Assembly (NCBI RefSeq): GCF_028550435.1
Contig: NZ_JAQQKV010000003.1
Span: 186,001-250,000 of the forward strand
Length of the DNA stretch: 64,000 nt
Direction of reading: 5' to 3'
Source: Asticcacaulis machinosus
Lineage (GTDB): Bacteria; Pseudomonadota; Alphaproteobacteria; Caulobacterales; Caulobacteraceae
Below are positions 16,797-24,924 of the stretch, in pieces. Position numbers and translations under genes: made by a program. The notes beneath the pieces are model-generated. The model was not told the DNA's origin. It searched no databases and was given only the letters and a program-made list of their open reading frames with translations. The stretch's first letter is position 1. Each line of letters starts with the position of its first letter.

Positions 16797-16925
16797 AAAT
16801 CGTGGTCTTTGGCCGATTACGTCGTTGTCGTCGCTTGCAGGTAGTTAGTCTACCTGCGGCGCTAGACGCCTAGTACTCGACTCAAATCTCACGATTTTGG
16901 GACAGTGGAAATTAAGAGTAGGCTA
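16796..16925. repeat. Large hairpin repeat, copy 1 (behind fliE)
   Basis: Outer arms AAAATCGT (16796-16803) and ACGATTTT (16891-16898) enclose an inner hairpin, GCAGGTAG-TTAGT-CTACCTGC. Copy 2 behind cckA (22845-22976) shares the frame (GGTCTTTGGCCGATTA, CGTCGCTTGC, CTCAAATCTCACGATTTT) and the 3' GTGGAA-TTAAG-AGT-GGCT tail. Its inner stem has different but still pairing bases. The position behind plus-strand genes suggests a terminator or RNA-stabilising role. Confidence 0.75.
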
Positions 16926-16927
16926 CT

Positions 16928-16996
16928 TTGTCATATCTCCCCAGTTCACTGGGGAGGGGGACCGCTTTGCGTAGCAAAGGGGTGGTGGGGGCTCTT
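16928..16996. repeat. Partial CTCCCC/GGGGAG palindromic repeat
   Basis: TATCTCCCCAGTTCACTGGGGAGGGGGACCGC with GTAGCAAAGGGGTGGTGGGGGCTC is one half of the dispersed four-arm palindrome family found at about ten places in the window. Confidence 0.7.
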
Positions 16997-17371
16997 TTAC
17001 GCCCCCGCCCGCGTCTGTGAACGCAGGCCGAGGCAATAGCCCAGCGTCAGTATGGCCCCGACGGCGACCGCGCCGGTGCCGATAGTCATAGCCAGATCCA
17101 GCGGCGCCAAGGCCCAGAAGCCCGCATAGATCAGACCGCTGATGACCAGCACCCAACCCGCAAAGCGATTGACCTTCTGGGCATGGACGCTGGGGGCGAC
17201 TTTTTTGGGGATGCTGTTGCCCAGATAGGCAATATAAAGCCCGTTCATGGCCACCACCCTGAGCACCGTTTCCTGATCGATATAGCCCTGAGCGCGTCCA
17301 TAGCTGGCGGCCAGTGCCGATAAAATCATGGCGGCGGCCCAGGCCAGCGATCCCAAAATATCTTTTTTCAC
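16997..17371 (-). CDS. Small SdpI-like membrane protein paired with ArsR regulator
   Basis: The 124-residue protein has four hydrophobic segments (about 7-25, 38-52, 70-88, 93-112). The middle part, YLGNSIPKKV followed by VNRFAGWVLVISGLIYAGF, resembles the C-terminal half of SdpI-type immunity/signal membrane proteins (GN-Y-PK..., then a G-W..V-SGL helix). It overlaps the upstream ArsR/SdpR-like gene by 4 bases (ATGA). In Bacillus, SdpI and SdpR form an immunity-signalling pair. Whether this pair has a similar role is inference from order and weak similarity. Confidence 0.5.
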   Translation of the reverse strand: MKKDILGSLAWAAAMILSALAASYGRAQGYIDQETVLRVVAMNGLYIAYLGNSIPKKVAPSVHAQKVNRFAGWVLVISGLIYAGFWALAPLDLAMTIGTGAVAVGAILTLGYCLGLRSQTRAGA

Positions 17372-17670
17372 GGCTTAATCTCCAGCTTAACGGATGAGGT
17401 TGAGGTGTCCTCGCCGATGCCAAACGACTGGGCAAACCCCAGCAGGGCGTCTTCGAGTACCGACAGTTTCAAATGGTAAATGACCGACTTTCCGGCCTTT
17501 TCGGCGTGGATAAGGTCAGCCTCTTTCAACACCGCAAAGTGGGCCGACATGGTGGGGGCGGACACATCGAAGTGTTTGCCGATGTCGCCCGCGCTCAACG
17601 GGCCGGTCTGCAAAAGCTGCAAGACGCGGCGGCGGGTTGGATCGGACAGGGCTTTGAATACGGTGTTCAT
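17368..17670 (-). CDS. ArsR-family winged-helix repressor (SdpR-like)
   Basis: The 100-residue product begins at the ATG at 17670 (MNTVFKALSDPTRRRVLQLL), aligned with SdpR-type ArsR proteins; the earlier in-frame codons are not needed. The helix-turn-helix is GPLSAGDIGKHFDVSAPTMSAHFAVLKEADLI and the wing is HAEKAGKSVIYHLKL. No Cys metal site is seen, so it is not a metal sensor of the ArsR type. A perfect palindrome lies 9-20 bases upstream of the start and probably serves autoregulation. It is coupled by ATGA overlap to the membrane gene. Confidence 0.85.
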   Translation of the reverse strand: MNTVFKALSDPTRRRVLQLLQTGPLSAGDIGKHFDVSAPTMSAHFAVLKEADLIHAEKAGKSVIYHLKLSVLEDALLGFAQSFGIGEDTSTSSVKLEIKP

Positions 17671-17678
17671 AATTTTAT

Positions 17679-17690
17679 AATTAGCTAATT
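17679..17690. promoter_or_regulatory. Predicted ArsR-family operator
   Basis: AATTAGCTAATT is a perfect 12-bp palindrome 9 bases upstream of the ArsR ATG, with a further TAATT half-site just beyond at 17694-17698. Location over the start region fits autorepression. Confidence 0.65.
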
Positions 17691-17754
17691 GTCTAATTGT
17701 TGTCAAGCCGAGCGTTTTTTTCCTTCGCGCACCTTGTCAGAATCGCGCTAACCC

Positions 17755-17770
17755 TTAATGCGAAATTAAC
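17755..17770 (+). promoter_or_regulatory. CtrA box upstream of fliQ
   Basis: TTAA-TGCGAAA-TTAAC is a full consensus CtrA site ending 84 bp before the fliQ ATG. The Caulobacter fliQ promoter is a known CtrA target, so placement agrees with established knowledge. Confidence 0.85.
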
Positions 17771-17853
17771 CCTCCGGGGTGCATTTTCTGCCCGTATGGT
17801 CGGCATATCCTGCCGGTCTGCGGGCAAATATTAAGATTTAGGATGAGCGTTTC

Positions 17854-18117
17854 ATGACCGGTGGCGAAGTTTTGGATGTGGGCCGCGATGCGATCTGGCT
17901 GACGATTCAGCTCTGTGCGCCGGTGTTGCTGGTCGGCCTCGTCGTCGGGGTGGTCATTGGTCTGTTTCAGGCCCTGACCCAGATTCAGGAAGCCACCCTG
18001 ATCTATGCCCCCAAGATTATCGCCATCTTCGCCACCTTGTTGCTGGTCCTGCCGTTTATGGGCGGGCTATTGTCGACCTTTATGCGTGAGATTGCGGCCC
18101 GAATCGCCGGTATGTGA
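17854..18117 (+). CDS. fliQ: Flagellar export gate protein FliQ
   Basis: FliQ is a small export-gate subunit. The 87-residue protein has two membrane helices and the conserved VGVVIGLFQALTQIQEATLIYAPKIIAIF segment. It is the first gene of fliQ-fliR-flhB, preceded by a full CtrA box. fliR starts 11 bp after its stop. Confidence 0.96.
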   Translation: MTGGEVLDVGRDAIWLTIQLCAPVLLVGLVVGVVIGLFQALTQIQEATLIYAPKIIAIFATLLLVLPFMGGLLSTFMREIAARIAGM

Positions 18118-18128
18118 GGCGGGGTGCA

Positions 18129-18941
18129 ATGAGCCTCCCCCTAACCCCCGCTGATGTGCAGACCGCCACCGAAGTCGTGTCGTTTTTCGGCCCGTCACAG
18201 CAGGTCTGGGCCGCGGGGCTGATTTTCCTGCGCATCGGAGCGGTGGTCATGCTCTTGCCCGGACTGGGTGATCAGGCCGTGCCGCCGCGGATGCGCTTAG
18301 GGTTTTCGCTGGTCTTTTCGCTGATGATGCTGCCTGTTCTGGGGCCGCAGATTCCGCCTCTGCCGGCCAGTGTCGGTGAAGCCGGCGGGCTGATTATTCT
18401 GGAGCTTCTGATCGGTTTGATGATGGGGGCGATCATCCGGGTATTTATCGCCGCTCTGGCCGTTGCGGGGGAAATCCTGTCGCTGAGTACGACCCTGTCG
18501 TTTTCGCAGACGGCCAATCCGATGCAGGCCCAGCCGGGCACGACTCTGGCTACCTTTCTGGCGCTGCTGGGGTTGGTGCTGATCTATGCCACGGGCCTGC
18601 ACCACCTGTTCATCGAAGGCATTGTCGATTCCTATCAGATTTTCACACCCGGAGCCGCCATTAAGATCGGGGATGCGGTCACCATGATGATCCGGACGGT
18701 CTCTCAGACCTTTATGGTCGCCATTCAGATTTCGGCGCCGGTCATCGCCTTTAGCCTTATCTTTAACATTGCCACCGGCTTTGTCGGCCGGATCATGCCG
18801 AATTTTCCGATTTTCTTCGCCTCATCCCCCTTAAGTGTTCTGCTGGGGTTGAGCGTCTTTGCCATTGGCCTTGGGGTGTCGGGGACCATGTTCCTGACCC
18901 ACTACCGTGACTTTCTGTCCTTCTTCATAAGGCCAGAATAG
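18129..18941 (+). CDS. fliR: Flagellar export gate protein FliR
   Basis: FliR is a multi-pass export-gate subunit. The ATG at 18129 (270 residues, MSLPLTPADV) has GGCGGGG just upstream and is preferred to a GTG at 18114 that overlaps the fliQ stop. Family marks: FLRIGAVVMLLPGLGDQAVPPRMRLG and the SLSTTLSFSQTANPMQAQPGTTLATFL region. The C-terminal VGRIMPNFPIFFASSPLSVLLGL ends near the FlhB start, 3 bp away. Confidence 0.95.
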   Translation: MSLPLTPADVQTATEVVSFFGPSQQVWAAGLIFLRIGAVVMLLPGLGDQAVPPRMRLGFSLVFSLMMLPVLGPQIPPLPASVGEAGGLIILELLIGLMMGAIIRVFIAALAVAGEILSLSTTLSFSQTANPMQAQPGTTLATFLALLGLVLIYATGLHHLFIEGIVDSYQIFTPGAAIKIGDAVTMMIRTVSQTFMVAIQISAPVIAFSLIFNIATGFVGRIMPNFPIFFASSPLSVLLGLSVFAIGLGVSGTMFLTHYRDFLSFFIRPE

Positions 18942-18944
18942 ATC

Positions 18945-20018
18945 ATGGCCGAGGGGAATGACGAAGATAAAACAGAAGAAGCCTCGGCCAAGAAACTGGA
19001 CGATGCGCGAAAACGGGGTGAGGTCGCCAAGACCCCGGATCTGCCGCAGGTCATGGGCCTGATCGGCACCTGCGCCGTGATTGCCATGTATGGCGAGCCA
19101 ATATGCCTTAGCCTGATCGAAAGCCTGACGCCGTTTCTGGCCATGCCGCATGCCCTGGTCAAAAACCTCGATAATGGCGGCGGGGTTGAGATTGCCCGTC
19201 ATATTATTCTGATCGTCCTGCCGGTAATTGCGCTGGTGATGGCCGGCGCGTTTGTGCTGGGGATCGCTGGCAACCTGTTGCAGACGGGGCTTCTGTTTTC
19301 GACCGAAAGCCTGAAACCGACCTTTAATAAGCTTGACCCGATCAAGGGCTTTGGCCGCCTGTTCGGCATTGATGCGCTGGTGCAGTTTCTGAAAACCTTC
19401 GTCAAGGTCATCATCACCTCATGGATCGTCTGGGTGGTGCTTAAGCCGCGGCTGATGGACATTCCGATGCTGGCGGGCGGGTCGCCGGTGCTGATCTTCC
19501 CCTATGTGCGCGATGCCCTGATCGTCATGACGATGGCGGTCTGCATTTTTTTGTTTGTGGGCGCAGGGCTTGATTTCCTGTGGCAAAAATTCCGCTTCGC
19601 CCAGAAAATGAAGATGTCGCGCACCGAGCAAAAGGACGAATATAAGCAGGCCGAAGGTGATCCGCACGTCAAGGCTCGCCTGCGTCAGATCCGCATGGAA
19701 AAGGGCCGTCAGCGCATGATGGCCAATGTGGCGACCGCGACCGTCGTGGTCACTAACCCGACCCACTATGCGGTGGCGCTCAGGTACGATGCCGAAGACA
19801 CGCCTGCGCCCATGTGCGTGGCCAAGGGCGTCGATGCCGTGGCCTTACGTATCCGCGAAGAGGCGGCCAAGCATGAAGTCATGATTGTCGAAGACCCGCC
19901 GCTGGCGCGTGCGCTCTATGCGGCGGTTGATCTGGATGAGATCATCCCCGAAGAGCATTTCGTGGCGGTGGCCAAGCTGATCGGCTTCGTTATGGCCCGC
20001 AAGAAGCGCGGATTTTAG
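18945..20018 (+). CDS. flhB: Flagellar export switch protein FlhB
   Basis: FlhB sets the export switch from rod/hook to filament substrates. The 357-residue protein has a charged N-terminus (EDKTEEASAKKLDDARKRGEV), four membrane helices, and a cytoplasmic domain with the self-cleaving NPTH motif at residues 271-274, followed by YAVALRYD. The C-terminal VKHEVMIVEDPPLARALY-type stretch is conserved. A bidirectional hairpin follows the stop. cckA lies 0.65 kb downstream, as in Caulobacter. Confidence 0.96.
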   Translation: MAEGNDEDKTEEASAKKLDDARKRGEVAKTPDLPQVMGLIGTCAVIAMYGEPICLSLIESLTPFLAMPHALVKNLDNGGGVEIARHIILIVLPVIALVMAGAFVLGIAGNLLQTGLLFSTESLKPTFNKLDPIKGFGRLFGIDALVQFLKTFVKVIITSWIVWVVLKPRLMDIPMLAGGSPVLIFPYVRDALIVMTMAVCIFLFVGAGLDFLWQKFRFAQKMKMSRTEQKDEYKQAEGDPHVKARLRQIRMEKGRQRMMANVATATVVVTNPTHYAVALRYDAEDTPAPMCVAKGVDAVALRIREEAAKHEVMIVEDPPLARALYAAVDLDEIIPEEHFVAVAKLIGFVMARKKRGF

Positions 20019-20026
20019 GGCTTCGT

Positions 20027-20061
20027 AAAAAAGTCCCTCGCTGACGCTCAGTGTACTTTTT
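20027..20061 (+). terminator. Hairpin terminator after flhB
   Basis: AAAAAGT (20028-20034) pairs with ACTTTTT (20055-20061) around an inner CTGA-CGC-TCAG hairpin. The T run on each strand makes it usable in both directions. Its AAGTCCCTCGC core is shared with the tandem repeat at 41341. Confidence 0.7.
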
Positions 20062-20108
20062 CACGGAAATATTTATGGTGACCGAAATTAGTGACACAGG
20101 GGTGGGGA

Positions 20109-20528
20109 ATGTTCGGTAAAATTATCAGGGTTAGCCTTGTTGTTCTGTCGGTTGCTTTACATGGCTGTTCGGAACAACCGCCGGGGCCTGTGAGACTGGG
20201 AACGGATACAGTCTATTATGGGTATGTGGATACGGGTAAAAAATTCGGGGTAAAGATCGGCGATACGCGCCAAATAGCTCGTGAAAAGATGATTGATTCC
20301 GGGGCGATATTTTACCCAAATTCAGATGAAAAACAGCCTAAAATTAAATACGATTCTGATGTTTGCGATGAGGTTTGGCAAAAGCGTGTTGCCTGTGGCC
20401 GTGGCCATACTTTCGATTATTATCGTGTTCAAAAACTTGGATGGGATGGCCGGGTTTTTGTCTTCTTCAAAGATAATAAAGTGACGGCTATCTATTGGGC
20501 TGCAAGCTTGGCGCACATCGATACATAA
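20109..20528 (+). CDS. Small lipoprotein, function unknown
   Basis: The likely start is the ATG at 20109 (139 residues, MFGKIIRVSLV); an earlier in-frame codon at 20091 adds six residues. The signal ends in a lipobox-like LHGC. The mature part has VKIGDTRQIAREKM, a pattern seen in small proteins with a GDSR..V..L motif, and four further Cys residues (DVC, VAC) that could form disulfides. Codon use is more AT-rich than the flanking flagellar genes. It lies between flhB and cckA and is not known to take part in either system. Confidence 0.55.
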   Translation: MFGKIIRVSLVVLSVALHGCSEQPPGPVRLGTDTVYYGYVDTGKKFGVKIGDTRQIAREKMIDSGAIFYPNSDEKQPKIKYDSDVCDEVWQKRVACGRGHTFDYYRVQKLGWDGRVFVFFKDNKVTAIYWAASLAHIDT

Positions 20529-20675
20529 CATTAGATCGTTCTTTATCCTGCGCATAAACACTTCGTTCAATCTTGACGGGTCAGATGGGCCGAAATCCGT
20601 TATCCTACTGACGTGATTCGCAAAGTTACGGGCGGGCCTGTGCTTTGATGAACCGTTTATATCTCAGGAGTTATT

Positions 20676-22832
20676 GTGTCCGCAGCTTCCGAGTCAGACC
20701 ATCTTACCGCATCGCCTGCCTTTGATATCCGGGCGATCGCTGCACGATTATCAGACCGGAAAACTCTGTGGACCGTGGCGTGGATTGCGGTGGTAGTGAT
20801 AACGGCATCCGCGGCCTTCTGGGTAGTATCCGGCACCTTGCCATTGGGCATGGTTCTGGCGGCGGTATTGGTGGCGGTAGCAGGAGTGATCGGTATGGGC
20901 CTATTCGCATTTTTCGGTGACGATCACGCATCCGGTGACGGCCTTCAGGCCCGCCATCTGGTTGACGCCCTGACTGAGGCCGCTGTGGTCGCCGCGCTCG
21001 ACGGACGGGTTCTGGCAGCCAATAAGGGCTGGCGGGCCATTGGCGGGTCTGATCGGCGTCTGCCGCAAGGGGCAGCGGCCCCGGCCATGTTTGTCGCCAT
21101 GAAAGACGCCCGCGCCCACGGTCTGGGCCGTGCCACGCTTGCGTTTGCCGGAGGGGATTTCGATGTGACCGCCACGCGCCTGACCGATGATCAGGTGCTG
21201 GTGCGGGCCGTGCCGGTAGTGGTTCCCGAAGTGGCCGTTTATGCCGAACCGGCGCAGGGGGATCATGCAAATGACAGTTTCCTGATTGAGACACCGGCAC
21301 CAGCTACCGAAACCGGCGGTGCATTCGATTCATTTGCGCGCGGCGCACCGTTTGGTAAGGCTTTGCTCAGCGGGGATGACCTGCTGTCAGCGACGGTCGT
21401 TGGTGTCAATGCCGCCTTTGCCCGCCTGTTGAAAGCCTCAGCCGACGACCTGACCGATCGCAACTTTGGTGATCTTTTAACCCAGGCCTCGCGTGCCGAA
21501 ACTGAATCCCGCCTCATCAGCGGCAAAAGCGGGCGCTTTGATATTCATCTGGCGGCCAATCCCGACCTGCCGGTGCAGATGCTGATCTCCGAAGACACGA
21601 CCGGCTTCATGGTCTATCTGTTTGATGTGTCTGAACAAAAGGAGCTGGAACAAAGCCTGGCTCAGGTACAAAAGATGCAGGCCATCGGGCAGTTTGCGGG
21701 CGGGGTCGCTCACGATCTGAACAACCTCCTGACCGGCCTGAAACTGCGCATCGATGAACTGCTCTATAACCATCCGCTCGGCGATCCGTCCTATGATGGC
21801 CTGAAAGAAATCCGCCAGATTGGCACCCGCGCTGAGGATCTGGTCTCAAAGCTACTGGCCTTTGCCCGCAAAAAGACCGTTAAGCGCGTCACGCTTAACA
21901 TTGGTGAACTGGTCTCTGAGTTCGAGGTCTTCCTGCGCCGTTTGATGCGCGAAGACGTCAAGCTTGAAACCGACTATGGCCGCGACCTGCCCAATATCCA
22001 TGCTGACAAGAGCCAGATGGAAATGGCGGTCATGAACCTGGTGGTCAATGCCCGCGATGCGGTTCACGCGTCCGGCGGTGGCAAGGTGCGTATCAAAACG
22101 GCGGTGCTGACGCAATCTGAGGCCGCGGCACTCGGCTGGGCCGATGCCCCCGAACAGGGCGCGGCCCTGATCGAAGTGTCCGACAATGGCCCCGGCATCC
22201 CGCCTGACATCATGGCCAAGGTGTTTGAGCCGTTCTTTACCACCAAGCCGCAGGGCGAAGGCACCGGCCTTGGTCTCGCCACCGTCTACGGCATTGTCAA
22301 TCAGGCCGACGGTCACATCACCATCACCTCGGTCGTCGCCCCTGAGCCTAACCACGGCGCAATCTTCCGCATCTTCCTGCCGGTCAAGATTGAGGTCGCC
22401 GTCCCCGAAGCCGCACCGGTCGCGCCGCCCGTAGTCGCCAAGGTCACGCCCAAGGATATGTCCGGCGCGGGCCGTATCCTGTTTGTCGAGGACGAAGACA
22501 TCGTGCGCGGTATCGCTGCCCGTCTGCTGCGTCAGCGCGGCTATGAGGTGCTTGAGGCCGCTGACGGCGAAGAAGCGCTCGATATCATTGAGGCCGAAGA
22601 CGGCAAGTTTGATCTCCTGATCTCCGATGTGATCATGCCGGGCCTTGACGGGCCGTCCATGCTCAAGCGGGCCCGTCCGCTGATTGGCAATGTGCCGGTG
22701 ATGTTTATCTCCGGCTATGCCGAGGCCGAGTTCTCGGATCTGCTCGATAACGAGGCCAATATTTCCTTCCTGCCCAAACCGCTCGACATCAAGACCTTGG
22801 CGGAGCGGGTCAAAGAACAATTAGCAGCATAA
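20676..22832 (+). CDS. cckA: Hybrid histidine kinase CckA
   Basis: CckA is the kinase/phosphatase that sends phosphate through ChpT to CtrA in the Caulobacter cell cycle. The start is a GTG with AGGAG upstream (718 residues). Two membrane helices lie at about 32-52 and 56-80, PAS-like regions at about 95-330, and the H box [16 protein letters not shown] with His346. The ATPase domain has [17 protein letters not shown] and [14 protein letters not shown] receiver domain with phospho-acceptor Asp651 (LISDVIMPG) closes the protein. Position next to flhB matches Caulobacter crescentus. A GANTC site lies about 60 bp upstream. Confidence 0.9.
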   Translation: MSAASESDHLTASPAFDIRAIAARLSDRKTLWTVAWIAVVVITASAAFWVVSGTLPLGMVLAAVLVAVAGVIGMGLFAFFGDDHASGDGLQARHLVDALTEAAVVAALDGRVLAANKGWRAIGGSDRRLPQGAAAPAMFVAMKDARAHGLGRATLAFAGGDFDVTATRLTDDQVLVRAVPVVVPEVAVYAEPAQGDHANDSFLIETPAPATETGGAFDSFARGAPFGKALLSGDDLLSATVVGVNAAFARLLKASADDLTDRNFGDLLTQASRAETESRLISGKSGRFDIHLAANPDLPVQMLISEDTTGFMVYLFDVSEQKELEQSLAQVQKMQAIGQFAGGVAHDLNNLLTGLKLRIDELLYNHPLGDPSYDGLKEIRQIGTRAEDLVSKLLAFARKKTVKRVTLNIGELVSEFEVFLRRLMREDVKLETDYGRDLPNIHADKSQMEMAVMNLVVNARDAVHASGGGKVRIKTAVLTQSEAAALGWADAPEQGAALIEVSDNGPGIPPDIMAKVFEPFFTTKPQGEGTGLGLATVYGIVNQADGHITITSVVAPEPNHGAIFRIFLPVKIEVAVPEAAPVAPPVVAKVTPKDMSGAGRILFVEDEDIVRGIAARLLRQRGYEVLEAADGEEALDIIEAEDGKFDLLISDVIMPGLDGPSMLKRARPLIGNVPVMFISGYAEAEFSDLLDNEANISFLPKPLDIKTLAERVKEQLAA

Positions 22833-22844
22833 AAAATCGCGGGG

Positions 22845-22976
22845 AAAATCGCGGTCTTTGGCCGATTAGGGCGTCAGCGTCGCTTGCGGGTATCAAACAT
22901 ACCCACGTCGCTAGCTTCCTGCTACTCGCCTCAAATCTCACGATTTTCCGGCCGGTGGAATTAAGGAAGTGGCTAT
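22845..22976. repeat. Large hairpin repeat, copy 2 (behind cckA)
   Basis: AAAATCG (22845-22851) and CGATTTT (22941-22947) are the outer arms; the inner hairpin is GCGGGTAT-CAAAC-ATACCCAC. It is the partner of the element behind fliE and starts 12 bp after the cckA stop. A duplicated AAAAATCGC lies just before it. No gene is seen here. Confidence 0.75.
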
Positions 22977-22980
22977 TTCT

Positions 22981-23045
22981 TCTCCGCCCCTGCGAAGCGG
23001 GGGAGGGGGACCATCAAGCGTAGCGCAGATGGTGGAGGGGGCTAC
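22981..23045. repeat. CTCCGCCCC/GGGGGAGGGGG palindromic repeat
   Basis: TCTCCGCCCCTGCGAAGCGGGGGAGGGGGACC and GATGGTGGAGGGGGCTAC form half of the dispersed four-arm palindrome. It directly follows the cckA hairpin, as the copy behind fliE does, so the two elements travel together. Confidence 0.65.
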
Positions 23046-23063
23046 TTAATCTGCTGGTTGCAC

Positions 23064-23510
23064 TTAACAACCGCCCATACCTTTTACGGCTATGACTTCA
23101 GAGTGACCTTCCGATTCAACTTTCAGCATGCCCACCAAAGTGAGCCAACCCTCTTCATCAACGTTCGTGACCGTGTAGTCCAGATCAGCCTTAAGTTCAG
23201 GACTGGAACTGATGAATGTCTTGCGGACGCGTTTTTCATCTTCACTGCCACTTGAAGAAGCTACTGAGAGTTTCACATATTGGCGATTGAAACGTATGTC
23301 GGCTGTTCCGTCGTATGGATCGACAAATATCCAGGCTCTTGTTTTATCGGCTTTGAACTCATTATCTGGCCTGAAAAAGCCAGCGAAACACCCGCCGACA
23401 TAACCTTCACCGGGAACAAGGACGCTAACACGGGAAATGTTTGTGGAAGTTTGTGGCCCGCTGACGCAAGCTGACAAAAGTAGTAAAGGCAATAGAAGCA
23501 GGCGTTTCAT
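23064..23510 (-). CDS. Small secreted lipoprotein, function unknown
   Basis: The ATG at 23510 (148 residues, MKRLLLLPLLLLSAC) opens a lipoprotein signal with lipobox LSAC. The frame is open a little further upstream, but that start would spoil the signal. The mature protein has GGCFAGFF, a YDGTADIRFNRQYVKLSV stretch and ends GMGGC; three Cys residues could pair. No family was recognised. It is transcribed leftward and stands alone between the cckA repeats and the DUF3445 gene. Confidence 0.6.
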   Translation of the reverse strand: MKRLLLLPLLLLSACVSGPQTSTNISRVSVLVPGEGYVGGCFAGFFRPDNEFKADKTRAWIFVDPYDGTADIRFNRQYVKLSVASSSGSEDEKRVRKTFISSSPELKADLDYTVTNVDEEGWLTLVGMLKVESEGHSEVIAVKGMGGC

Positions 23511-23548
23511 ATCTTCCCCCCGAAGTGAAAAAGCTATCACGGTGTTTA

Positions 23549-24424
23549 TTAACCGGCAATCTCTCCCAACCGTTTTAACAGCCGGTCTTTCTCCACCGTC
23601 AGGCCCTTATAGTCCAGTTCCTCCGGCGATAGCGCCTCGATCTGTGCGGCAATCGCCTGCGCCAATTCCGCACCATCTTCGCGGCGGTTGAGGGCTTCCA
23701 GCGGGTCGATATAGATGCGGACGGTGAACAGGATATCGCCGCTGACCGGCAGCTTACGCAAGGTCTGGCGCTCCAGCCGCAGATAAATGCCGTCATCAAA
23801 CCGATGCGGTGGCGAAATATGCGGGTGGTGCAGTTCGTCATTACCATAAACCGACCAGTTCCAGCGCACGACCGGCTGATCGGGCGTCAGGTTATCGAAA
23901 ATCCGGTCCATGATGGTGGCGTTACGCGTCCCCGCCGAAAACCCCGGCACAGGGCCATGAATGACCTCCAGCGCCTTACCGAACTTTTCGGGCAAGCTCC
24001 ACGATGACGCAAAACAAACGCATCCGGCTGATAATCGCCAGCCATCATCGCCTTTGCGCATCAGCACGAGATCTTCCTGCACCAGACCCGCGGCGATCAG
24101 CAGCGGCGGTAGGAACGGCGCATCCATTCGCACCCGCCGGAACGCCGGTACAATATCGATCTGCGGCCCAAAGCGGTGATAAGTATCGGGAAACCTTTGC
24201 GGCAAATGATCGGCCAGAAGGTGCAGAACCTCTCCTTGCGCGGCCTCGGTGCCCGCCTCAGCCACAAACACCTCATGGGGTGCGCGGTTCATGACCTGAT
24301 CCTTGGCATCCAGATAGGTCAGCAGATGTACGTCCGCATCAATCCAGTCATGCGCATCGAGCGGCTTCAGGCCGATCTGAAACAGTTTTGATGAGCCGTC
24401 ATAAGGGGTGTGCCGTGGGGTCAT
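23549..24424 (-). CDS. DUF3445 / heme-dependent oxidative N-demethylase-like protein
   Basis: The 291-residue product matches the DUF3445 family, named after the alpha subunit of a heme-dependent oxidative N-demethylase. Visible marks: VHLLTYLDAKDQVMNRAPHEVF, LVQEDLVLMRKGDDGWRLSAGCVCFASSWSLPEKFGK, IHGPVPGF and NWSVYGNDELHH. Most members are single proteins with unproven substrates; dimethylamine was shown for one enzyme. No partner oxidoreductase lies beside it here. Confidence 0.8.
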   Translation of the reverse strand: MTPRHTPYDGSSKLFQIGLKPLDAHDWIDADVHLLTYLDAKDQVMNRAPHEVFVAEAGTEAAQGEVLHLLADHLPQRFPDTYHRFGPQIDIVPAFRRVRMDAPFLPPLLIAAGLVQEDLVLMRKGDDGWRLSAGCVCFASSWSLPEKFGKALEVIHGPVPGFSAGTRNATIMDRIFDNLTPDQPVVRWNWSVYGNDELHHPHISPPHRFDDGIYLRLERQTLRKLPVSGDILFTVRIYIDPLEALNRREDGAELAQAIAAQIEALSPEELDYKGLTVEKDRLLKRLGEIAG

Positions 24425-24489
24425 AGCTGCGTCTTAACACAAAAAATCCGGCTCAAGTTGCCCTGAGCCAGATTTAAATGTCGTGGGCT

Positions 24490-24545
24490 AAAATGCCCCC
24501 TCCGTCTCGACAAGTCGAGACACCTCCCCCGTAAACAGGGGAGGA
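24490..24545. repeat. Short GCCCCCTCCGTC palindromic repeat
   Basis: AATGCCCCCTCCGTCTCGACAAGTCGAGACACCTCCCC with GGGGAGGAGATT is a half-size member of the dispersed palindrome family, sitting at the 3' end of rpmE where it may end transcription. Confidence 0.65.
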
Positions 24546-24547
24546 GA

Positions 24548-24772
24548 TTACTTCTTAAGGAAGCCGCCGAACTTGTTGTTGAAGCGCGACACGCGGCCGG
24601 CGCGGTCAAGCAGGGTGTTGGCGCCGCCGGTCCATGCCGGATGGGTGCGCGGGTCGATGTCGAGGTTCAGGACAGCGCCTTCCTTGCCGTAGGTGGAGCG
24701 TGTCTGGTAGGACGAACCGTCGGTCAGGGTGACGGTGATCCAGTGATAATCGGGGTGACCATCTTTTTTCAT
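24548..24772 (-). CDS. rpmE: Ribosomal protein bL31
   Basis: The 74-residue protein [19 protein letters not shown].. carries the bL31 pattern: [30 protein letters not shown] and the C-terminal [12 protein letters not shown]. It lacks the zinc-binding Cys residues of the classical form, as in most alphaproteobacteria. The start is set at the ATG at 24772; the frame extends upstream without support. It is divergent from the ABC exporter gene. Confidence 0.95.
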   Translation of the reverse strand: MKKDGHPDYHWITVTLTDGSSYQTRSTYGKEGAVLNLDIDPRTHPAWTGGANTLLDRAGRVSRFNNKFGGFLKK

Positions 24773-24924
24773 TTTAGGTTCCTTGATACGTCCGACCAAC
24801 ATGTTCGCGGACGCGCAAAAAGGGTTATGCAGCCAAGGGACAATCCCTGAGCCAAAATCCGAAGGGCGCTCATTACAGCATGAGCCGTTGCGGCGCAAGC
24901 CATTCCTCTGTAAAGACCGCCATC

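Noticed and set aside
21852-22820. 322-residue minus-strand frame inside cckA
   Set aside because: Antisense to conserved kinase and receiver domains; composition typical of a shadow frame.
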